Shown: piece by piece, positions 1-6,560 of the stretch
Layout of the letters: every line of letters begins with the position of its first letter
How positions within the stretch are numbered: position 1 is the stretch's first letter
DNA from: Clostridia bacterium
Lineage (GTDB): Bacteria; Bacillota_A; Clostridia; Oscillospirales; CAG-272
Direction of reading: 5' to 3'
Length of the DNA stretch: 6,560 nucleotides
NCBI GenBank assembly: GCA_017533545.1
Contig: JAFXHW010000234.1
Location: 1-6,560, forward strand
Position numbers and translations under genes: made by a program
The notes under the pieces: model-generated
Told to the model about the DNA's origin: nothing
Database searches by the model: none
What the model saw: only the letters and a program-made list of their open reading frames with translations

Positions 1-1088
1 CCGCCGGGGATAGTAGGCAGGTCAAGAGTTGTCTGCGCTGCTGCGTTAAGACCGCCGATGTGGGTGATCATACCGGAGGGGTTAACCTTACCCTGCTCCA
101 TAAGGCGAAGGGATTCGCGCATATCGTCTGTGTTACCGCCGGAGGTACCAACGATGTGAGTGGAAGCATAGTGTACGTTGTAGAAGTTGAAGAGAGCGGA
201 GAACTCGGGATTGGTGGGGCCTGCGAAGAAGTTAAGGCAGCCGTCACGTGCGAGGATCTTGTCGCCCTGCTCGACAACGGGCTTAACGGGAGCGTATACG
301 AATACGTCGTCATAGCCGTGTCCGCCGGTGAGGCTCATGAGGTACTCAACGGGATTTTCATATTCGCTGGTGTTGACGTAGATAAGCTTAACTCCCTTTT
401 CAGCGGCCATTTCAACAGAAAGGATTTCCTTGGCGCGCTCGATGCGGGCCTTGTCGATATCGGTTACAACAACGAGAGAGGGCTTGCGATCAGCGCCGAT
501 AGCGTAGTTGATGGCGCCGAGACCCATAGGACCTACGCCTGCGAGAATTGCAATGTTACCGCCCTCGCGGATGCCCATATCATGAACGTAGCAGCCGTTG
601 GTGGTGTGGTAGTTTGCGTGGTAACCGCCGATGATGCAGGAAACGGGCTCGGACAGAGAACCGTAGAAGAAAGCATCTCCCTTGTAGGGAAGCAGGCAGT
701 TGCATTCCATAACTTCGTTGGGGATGATAACGTAGGTTGCGTTACCGCCGCAATACTCGTAGGAATAGCCGGGAGCCCAGAGAGTGTTGTTGTAGTTCAT
801 AGCGGGCTGAATGGTGAAACGGTCGCCAACCTTGAACTGGTCTGCCCACTTGGATCCGACTTCTACGATCTCACCGCAGAACTCGTGACCGATGATAGCG
901 GGATGCTCGGCAACGTCATCGTGAACTCTCTTGTGGTCTGCGCCCTGAAGAGCAGCCTTGTGAGAGGACATGCAGATACTGTTGGTAATAACGTGAGCGA
1001 GAATTTCATCGTCGCCGCATTTGGGAAGATCAAATTCTTCGAGTCTGAGGTCATTTTTGCCGTAAATTCTTACTGCCTTGGTTTTCAT
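1..1088 (-). CDS. Zinc-type medium-chain dehydrogenase, L-sorbose-1-phosphate reductase (SorE)-like; 3' end off the window
   Basis: Predicted NAD(P)-dependent cytoplasmic oxidoreductase acting on a polyol, ketose or sugar phosphate. I translated 362 codons by hand from the reverse strand; the C-terminus (probably some 50-60 residues) lies beyond base 1. The N-terminal GroES-like domain has Cys39 (SICMSS) in the catalytic-zinc position and GHE at 67-69. Glu147-Pro148 resembles the EP pair of sorbitol dehydrogenases. The four-cysteine structural-zinc lobe of classical alcohol dehydrogenases is absent. The Rossmann domain starts near 178, with GVGPMG at 184-189 and acidic VVTDID at 207-212, which favours NAD over NADP. 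The overall sequence recalls proteins annotated as L-sorbose-1-phosphate reductase or zinc-binding dehydrogenase; the substrate is not proven. The start ATG has an AAAAGAGGAA site 9 nt upstream and overlaps the stop of the DUF3006 gene (ATGA). Codon choice is strongly skewed to AAC, TAC and GGC compared with the other genes here, suggesting high expression. Confidence 0.88.
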   Translation of the reverse strand, partial: MKTKAVRIYGKNDLRLEEFDLPKCGDDEILAHVITNSICMSSHKAALQGADHKRVHDDVAEHPAIIGHEFCGEIVEVGSKWADQFKVGDRFTIQPAMNYNNTLWAPGYSYEYCGGNATYVIIPNEVMECNCLLPYKGDAFFYGSLSEPVSCIIGGYHANYHTTNGCYVHDMGIREGGNIAILAGVGPMGLGAINYAIGADRKPSLVVVTDIDKARIERAKEILSVEMAAEKGVKLIYVNTSEYENPVEYLMSLTGGHGYDDVFVYAPVKPVVEQGDKILARDGCLNFFAGPTNPEFSALFNFYNVHYASTHIVGTSGGNTDDMRESLRLMEQGKVNPSGMITHIGGLNAAAQTTLDLPTIPG

Positions 1089-1330
1089 TGTGGTTTATTC
1101 CTCTTTTCTTTTAATTTTTCAAACATTGATAATATTCGCTCCTGACGTGATTTTCTCTGCTCGTCATCATGACCGAGTACGGTAAGACTTCCGTTGTTTA
1201 TATGTGCAACGAGAGTATCACCTTCACGGATGTCAAAGGGCAGGGAATGCAAGGGAAGAGTGTATACCGTTTCGTCATCGGATACCAAAACGGCGTATCC
1301 GTCTTCAATTCGGTCGCAACTGACAAACAT
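1085..1330 (-). CDS. DUF3006 domain small protein
   Basis: An 81-residue protein with no signal peptide or membrane segment. Residues 3-52 follow the DUF3006 pattern: a DRIEDGYAVL opening, a short beta-rich segment with LPxxxLPFDIREGDTLV around 25-41, then a highly charged Lys/Arg/Glu-rich helical tail (55-80) containing the RxxRILSMFEKLKEK stretch typical of the family. The biochemical function of DUF3006 is unknown. The reading frame is open 16 codons further upstream, but the ATG at 1330 is chosen because AGGAGG (1340-1345) sits 9 nt before it and the family begins with a similar FxxDRIE motif. It is the first gene of the leftward unit; its TGA overlaps the ATG of the dehydrogenase by four bases, so the two are probably translationally coupled. 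Assignment to the family is from recalled pattern, not a search. Confidence 0.85.
   Translation of the reverse strand: MFVSCDRIEDGYAVLVSDDETVYTLPLHSLPFDIREGDTLVAHINNGSLTVLGHDDEQRKSRQERILSMFEKLKEKRNKPQ
1098..1107 (-). promoter_or_regulatory. Ribosome binding site of the dehydrogenase gene
   Basis: AAAAGAGGAA on the reverse strand, 9 nt before the dehydrogenase ATG and inside the last codons of the DUF3006 gene. Because it is present, the dehydrogenase can be translated by fresh initiation as well as by coupling through the ATGA overlap. Confidence 0.75.
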
Positions 1331-1339
1331 AGTCAAAAA

Positions 1340-1345
1340 CCTCCT
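1340..1345 (-). promoter_or_regulatory. Ribosome binding site of the DUF3006 gene
   Basis: A perfect AGGAGG on the reverse strand, 9 nt before the ATG at 1330. It settles the start of the DUF3006 gene in favour of the 81-residue form over the longer open frame. Confidence 0.85.
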
Positions 1346-1364
1346 GCATTTTTGCACGAAAATC

Positions 1365-1393
1365 TTGCAATGGAGCAAGCAATATGATATAAT
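1365..1393 (+). promoter_or_regulatory. Candidate extended -10 promoter for the deoR gene, facing the leftward promoter
   Basis: TTGCAA (1365-1370, 4 of 6 matches to the -35 consensus) is followed after 17 nt by TATAAT (1388-1393), preceded by TG at 1385-1386 (extended -10). Predicted start near 1400, with a leader of about 140 nt to the deoR ATG. I found no better promoter between here and 1540. It points toward the leftward promoter, so the two transcripts would overlap by about 15 nt. It could be a fortuitous AT-rich match created by the inverted repeat. Confidence 0.5.
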
Positions 1394-1427
1394 TGATTAA
1401 GGTATATATCATTACAAATCAATTATA
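1388..1427. repeat. 11-bp perfect inverted repeat covering both -10 boxes
   Basis: TATAATTGATT at 1388-1398 is matched by its exact reverse complement at 1417-1427, with an 18-bp spacer. Each arm contains the -10 box of one of the two facing promoters plus the first transcribed-side bases. It could be a two-armed operator, or a by-product of two similar promoters. Confidence 0.7.
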
Positions 1428-1450
1428 CTATCAAAGTATGAACATGTCAA
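1422..1450 (-). promoter_or_regulatory. Consensus sigma-A promoter of the leftward unit
   Basis: Reading the reverse strand, TTGACA (1450-1445) is followed after exactly 17 nt by TATAAT (1427-1422), a perfect match in both boxes and in spacing. Transcription should begin near 1415, giving a leader of about 85 nt before the DUF3006 gene. A promoter this strong fits the biased codon use of the dehydrogenase and would normally need a repressor to be regulated; the DeoR gene next door is the natural candidate. Confidence 0.85.
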
Positions 1451-1471
1451 CTGTGTAGAAAAATATCACAA

Positions 1472-1523
1472 CGAGCAATTATTGAGCATAAAATGAGCAT
1501 AAATGAGCATAAACGTGCAATCA
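1472..1523 (+). promoter_or_regulatory. Tandem 10-11 bp direct repeats, likely DeoR-family operator
   Basis: Three near-identical copies of TGAGCATAAA begin at 1483 (with one extra A), 1494 and 1504. They are flanked by two weaker copies, CGAGCAATTAT at 1472 and CGTGCAATCA at 1514. All share a GAGCA or GTGCA core at one-helical-turn spacing. Several DeoR-family repressors are known to bind tandem direct repeats next to their own gene. The block ends 16 bp before the deoR ATG and begins 22 bp upstream of the leftward -35 box, so bound protein could block deoR transcription and loop or spread to the leftward promoter. The function is inferred; the repeats themselves are plain. Confidence 0.65.
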
Positions 1524-1539
1524 AGAGGGTGTATAACTA

Positions 1540-2308
1540 ATGCTGACATACGAGCGCCGCGAAGAAATAAAAAAGATACTTGACGAAGAAAAAACTGTGA
1601 GAGTTGACGATCTTGCAAAAAAGTTTTTCGTCAGTCCGTCAACAATCCGCCGTGATCTTGACAGAATCGCCGGAGACGGAGCGATCATGCGTACTCATGG
1701 CGGAGCTGTTCTGCTTGACAATCTGGCGTCTGAGCTGCCCATTACTCTGCGTGAGAGGGAAAATACCGATGCAAAGCAAAGCATTGCCGCTCTTGCCGCT
1801 GATTTTATTCATAGCGGCGCGACTCTGATACTTGACACTTCGTCGACCGTAACATCGATGATACCATATCTCAACTCCTACGACGGTCTAACCGTCATCA
1901 CTAACGGAATAAAGACGGCATATCTTCTTAACTCCTACGCGAAGATCACAACTTTCTGCACAGGAGGGCGTCTTCGCGAGCATAATATGTCTCTTGTCGG
2001 CGCTGCAACCTGCCGTCGTCTTGAAGAGCTTAATGCAGACTTTGCTTTTATCTCCTGCCGCGGCATGAGCCTCGAAAAGGGCGTTACCGAATCGTCAGAG
2101 GAAGAAACGCAGGTCAAAAGGGCGATGATATCTGCAGCAGCCAAGACGGTACTTCTTTGTGATGCAACGAAGATAGGGCAGGTTCTTATGAACAGGGTTT
2201 GCTCTTTTGAATCGCTGTATGCTATCGTTACCGATAGGATTTTGCCCAAAGAATATGCGGATTATTTCGAAAGTAAGGGTATTATTGTCCGCTATTCACA
2301 AAATAAAC

Positions 2309-2325
<17 letters not shown>
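1540..2325 (+). CDS. DeoR/GlpR-family transcriptional repressor
   Basis: A cytoplasmic DNA-binding regulator of 261 residues, the usual length (about 250-260). Residues 5-57 form the DeoR winged helix-turn-helix with the family signature: RREEIKKIL, VDDLAKKFFVSPSTIRRDL (22-40), then the GAIMRTHGGAVL wing (47-58). Residues 77-235 are the DeoRC sensor domain, related to ribose-5-phosphate isomerase, with DTSST (99-103), TNG (121-123), CTGG (140-143), TESSEEETQVKRAM (183-196) and DATKIG (208-213), the phosphate-sugar pocket elements. At 172-175 the sequence is SCRG, where many family members have GADG or GVDG, so the ligand may differ from well-known members. The start is supported by AAGAGGGTG at 1523-1531. 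It diverges from the dehydrogenase unit and probably controls it and itself through the tandem repeats. The specific ligand cannot be read from the sequence. Confidence 0.93.
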
Positions 2326-4346
<2,021 letters not shown>

Positions 4347-4361
4347 TCACACCGGTTGAAA

Positions 4362-4369
4362 AGAGGTGA
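4362..4369 (+). promoter_or_regulatory. Ribosome binding site of obgE (GTG start)
   Basis: AGAGGTGA lies 6 nt before GTG 4376. It fixes the non-ATG start of obgE, which also agrees with the family's N-terminal FxDxxKIYVKAGDGGNG pattern (here MIDKVKIYVKAGDGGNG). Confidence 0.85.
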
Positions 4370-4375
4370 CAGATT

Positions 4376-5635
4376 GTGATAGATAAAGTAAAGATATACG
4401 TTAAAGCCGGTGACGGCGGAAACGGTTCGATTAACTTCCATCGCGAAAAATACGTTTCGCACGGTGGCCCCGACGGCGGCGACGGAGGAAGAGGCGGCAA
4501 TGTTGTTATGCGCATAGCCCCCGGTGAAAGCACGCTCGGTGCATACCGCTTTACGAAAAAGTATATCGCAGAAAACGGAGAAAACGGCAAAGGCGGCAAA
4601 ATTCACGGCGGAAACGGCAAGGATATAGTCCTGCCCGTGCCCGAGGGAACAGTTATTCGCGATGCAGAAAGTGGGCTTGTCATAAAAGATATGTCCAACT
4701 GCGACGATTTTATACTTTGTAAAGGCGGACGCGGCGGCTGGGGAAACAGACATTTTGCCACTCCGACCCGCCAGATTCCGCGATTTGCTAAAAACGGAAG
4801 TAAGGGCGAGGAGCGTGAGGTGGTACTTGAGCTTAAAATGCTTGCGGATGTAGGCATTATCGGAATGCCAAACGTAGGTAAATCCACCCTTCTTTCACGC
4901 ATTTCTGCCGCAAAGCCCAAGATTGCAGACTACCATTTCACAACTCTTTCTCCAAATCTCGGAGTTGTTGAACTCGGTGAAGGACGTAATTTCGTTGCAG
5001 CCGATATCCCGGGACTTATTGAAGGCGCTTCGGAGGGTGCCGGACTCGGTCATGACTTTCTACGTCACATTGAGCGTTGCCGTCTGTTTATACATGTCGT
5101 GGACGTTTCGGGAATGACGGGGCGCGATCCTATTGATGATGTTAAGATTATCAATGCCGAGCTCGCCTCATATAATGAATCGCTTGCCGATCGTTTACAG
5201 ATAATTGCCGCGAACAAAGCTGACATCGGATATGACGGATACGATGAGTTTGAAAAATTCGTAAAAGAAAACGGATGGCATATCCATAAGATATCTGCAG
5301 CTACCGGAGAAGGTGTACGCGATTTGTTGAATGAAGTCACCGAAAAGCTTCAGACACTTCCTCCTCTCACGATATATGAACCCGAGTACGTTGAGGAAAA
5401 AGTTGATAAGACCGACCATTCTTTCACGATCCGCCGCGAAAACGACACTTATTACGTCGAGAGCGAATGGCTGTTTGCCGTTATGGGCGGTGTAAATTTC
5501 TCCGACCGCGATTCTATGCGCTATTTCCACAGAATCCTGCGTCAGGGCGGGGTAATAGATGCTCTTCGCGAAAAGGGCTGTAAAGAGGGCGACACCGTTT
5601 CGATGTACGATCTCGAATTTGATTTTGTTGACTAA
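4376..5635 (+). CDS. obgE: Obg-family GTPase ObgE/CgtA
   Basis: Essential GTPase that binds the 50S ribosomal subunit and links ribosome assembly to growth and stress state. The protein is 419 residues with the three-domain layout of Gram-positive Obg. The glycine-rich Obg fold (1-158) includes GDGGNG at 12-17, GGPDGGDGGRGG at 30-41 and KGGRGGWGN at 116-124. The G domain has G1 GMPNVGKST (163-171), the switch I region FTTLSPNLG (188-196), G3 DIPG (210-213), G4 NKAD (280-283) and G5 SAA (307-309). The C-terminal OCT domain spans about 345-419 and ends in the acidic tail DLEFDFVD. Nothing is missing. It follows ligA by 29 bp with no visible terminator, so they are probably cotranscribed. The common Firmicutes neighbours rplU and rpmA are not upstream here. 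Confidence 0.97.
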   Translation: MIDKVKIYVKAGDGGNGSINFHREKYVSHGGPDGGDGGRGGNVVMRIAPGESTLGAYRFTKKYIAENGENGKGGKIHGGNGKDIVLPVPEGTVIRDAESGLVIKDMSNCDDFILCKGGRGGWGNRHFATPTRQIPRFAKNGSKGEEREVVLELKMLADVGIIGMPNVGKSTLLSRISAAKPKIADYHFTTLSPNLGVVELGEGRNFVAADIPGLIEGASEGAGLGHDFLRHIERCRLFIHVVDVSGMTGRDPIDDVKIINAELASYNESLADRLQIIAANKADIGYDGYDEFEKFVKENGWHIHKISAATGEGVRDLLNEVTEKLQTLPPLTIYEPEYVEEKVDKTDHSFTIRRENDTYYVESEWLFAVMGGVNFSDRDSMRYFHRILRQGGVIDALREKGCKEGDTVSMYDLEFDFVD

Positions 5636-5645
5636 TCTTTTTATT

Positions 5646-5653
5646 AAAGAGGT
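5646..5653 (+). promoter_or_regulatory. Ribosome binding site of iorA
   Basis: AAAGAGGT lies 6 nt before ATG 5660, in the 24-bp gap after obgE. It supports the chosen start and leaves no room for a separate promoter or terminator between obgE and iorA. Confidence 0.8.
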
Positions 5654-5659
5654 ATTATA

Positions 5660-6560
5660 ATGAAAAAACTGATGTTGGGCAACGATGCGGTTGCCCGCGG
5701 ATTGTACGAGGCCGGATGCAAGCTTGTTTCAAGCTATCCGGGAACTCCTTCCACCGAAATTTCGGAAGCGGCCGCAAAATATGATGAAATTTACGCTGAA
5801 TGGGCTCCTAATGAAAAGGTAGCACTTGAAGTTGCACTTGGCGCGTCTGTTGCAGGAGGAAGATCCTTTTGCGGTATGAAGCACGTTGGTCTTAACGTTG
5901 CGGCAGACCCGCTCTTTATCTGCTCTTATGTCGGCGCGAACGGCGGTATGATAATAGGTGTTGCAGATGACCCCGGAATGCATTCCTCGCAAAATGAACA
6001 GGACTCCCGTCATTATGCGATCGCCGCTAAGCTGCCTATGGTGGAGCCCTCCGATTCCGGTGAATGCCTTAATTTTGTCAAGGAAGGATACGAGCTTTCC
6101 GAAAAATTTGACACTCCCGTTATTCTCCGCATGAATACCCGCGTTTCCCATTCGCAGTCGATCGTTGAGCTTAACGACAGAATTGAAAAGGAAACCGTCG
6201 AATATACAAAGGACGCGTCGAAGCGCGTTATGATGCCTGCCAATGCAAAGGGACGCCATGTTGTCGTCGAAGAGCATCTGAATCAGCTTCGCGAATATGC
6301 TGAGAATTGTCCCTTCAACCGTGTGGAGCTCTCCGAGGGCAGCGAGATCGGTATCATTACGTCGGGACCTTCCTATGTTTATGCACGCGAGGTGTTCGGT
6401 GACAGTGTGTCATATCTCAAGCTCGGACTTGTAAATCCGCTTCCCGAAAAGCTTATTACAGATTTTGCATCAAAGCACAAGAGAGTAATCGTCATTGAAG
6501 AACTCGATGACGTTATCGAAACCCACTGCAAAAAGCTCGGACTCAAGGTTGACGGCAAGA
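5660..6560 (+). CDS. iorA: Indolepyruvate:ferredoxin oxidoreductase, alpha subunit, N-terminal half
   Basis: Large subunit of the oxygen-sensitive enzyme that oxidatively decarboxylates aryl pyruvates (from Trp, Phe and Tyr) to aryl-CoA, passing electrons to ferredoxin. The frame is open to the window's end: 300 of roughly 580-600 residues are seen. Visible marks of the pyruvate-oxidoreductase pyrimidine domain are SSYPGTPSTEI (24-34), EWAPNEKVALEVALGAS (47-63), MKHVGLNVAADPL (73-85) and DDPGMHSSQNEQDSRHYA (103-120). A transketolase-C-like segment follows (about 225-295, IGIITSGPSYVYAREV, then VIVIEELDDVIE). The TPP-binding domain and the cysteine clusters for two [4Fe-4S] centres should lie beyond base 6560, as should iorB, the usual next gene; neither can be confirmed. 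It follows obgE by 24 bp, probably on the same transcript. A homologous 2-oxoacid oxidoreductase of other specificity is the main alternative. Confidence 0.93.
   Translation, partial: MKKLMLGNDAVARGLYEAGCKLVSSYPGTPSTEISEAAAKYDEIYAEWAPNEKVALEVALGASVAGGRSFCGMKHVGLNVAADPLFICSYVGANGGMIIGVADDPGMHSSQNEQDSRHYAIAAKLPMVEPSDSGECLNFVKEGYELSEKFDTPVILRMNTRVSHSQSIVELNDRIEKETVEYTKDASKRVMMPANAKGRHVVVEEHLNQLREYAENCPFNRVELSEGSEIGIITSGPSYVYAREVFGDSVSYLKLGLVNPLPEKLITDFASKHKRVIVIEELDDVIETHCKKLGLKVDGK

Noticed and set aside
60..1145. Long rightward open frame of 361 codons opposite the dehydrogenase gene
   Set aside because: Its translation resembles no family I know, it has no good ribosome binding site, and it is explained by the biased codons of the real reverse-strand gene, which has clear motifs and a proper start.
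1364..1379. Short hairpin CTTGC-N6-GCAAG in the leader of the leftward unit, considered as a riboswitch or attenuator
   Set aside because: A five-base stem with no T tract and no conserved riboswitch elements in the roughly 85-nt leader.
1452..1470. TGTG-N11-CACA symmetry upstream of the leftward -35 box, considered as a Crp or Rex site
   Set aside because: The spacing is wrong for both known site types (Rex-type sites have TGTG-N8-CACA), and the arms are only four bases.
5636..5659. Possible terminator between obgE and iorA (CTTT...AAAG)
   Set aside because: A four-base AT-rich stem is too weak, and the right arm is part of the iorA ribosome binding site.
5729..6277. Leftward open frame of 182 codons opposite iorA
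   Set aside because: The forward frame has unmistakable IorA motifs throughout; the reverse frame has none and is a shadow.

Overview
The window looks like a piece of a Clostridia-type (Firmicutes) anaerobe chromosome. The grounds are strong AGGAGG-like ribosome binding sites, consensus sigma-A promoters, a DUF3006 protein, a Firmicutes-style DeoR regulator and a ferredoxin-linked indolepyruvate oxidoreductase, an enzyme of oxygen-free metabolism. The genus cannot be told from the sequence; a gut-type Oscillospirales or related lineage is a guess.

Layout: on the left, a leftward two-gene unit. A small DUF3006 protein (1085-1330) overlaps by ATGA the start of a zinc-type medium-chain dehydrogenase resembling L-sorbose-1-phosphate reductase (1-1088, C-terminus off the window). 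Next comes a roughly 210-bp control region (1331-1539). It carries a perfect TTGACA-N17-TATAAT promoter for the leftward unit, a facing extended -10 promoter for the rightward gene, an 11-bp inverted repeat joining the two -10 boxes, and a run of 10-11 bp tandem repeats. It leads to a rightward DeoR-family repressor (1540-2325). To the right are three rightward genes in series: ligA (NAD-dependent DNA ligase, with its own promoter in the end of the deoR gene), obgE (ribosome-assembly GTPase) and the first 300 codons of iorA (indolepyruvate:ferredoxin oxidoreductase alpha subunit). The gaps in this series are 24-29 bp and show no terminator.

How they may work together: the DeoR protein is the obvious candidate to control the divergent dehydrogenase unit and itself in response to a sugar phosphate, the usual ligand class of its family. 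The tandem repeats are the likely operator. ligA-obgE-iorA looks like a separate housekeeping transcript to which a fermentation gene has been joined. I do not see a new defence, mobile or RNA system here. The part most worth a second look is the intergenic control region.
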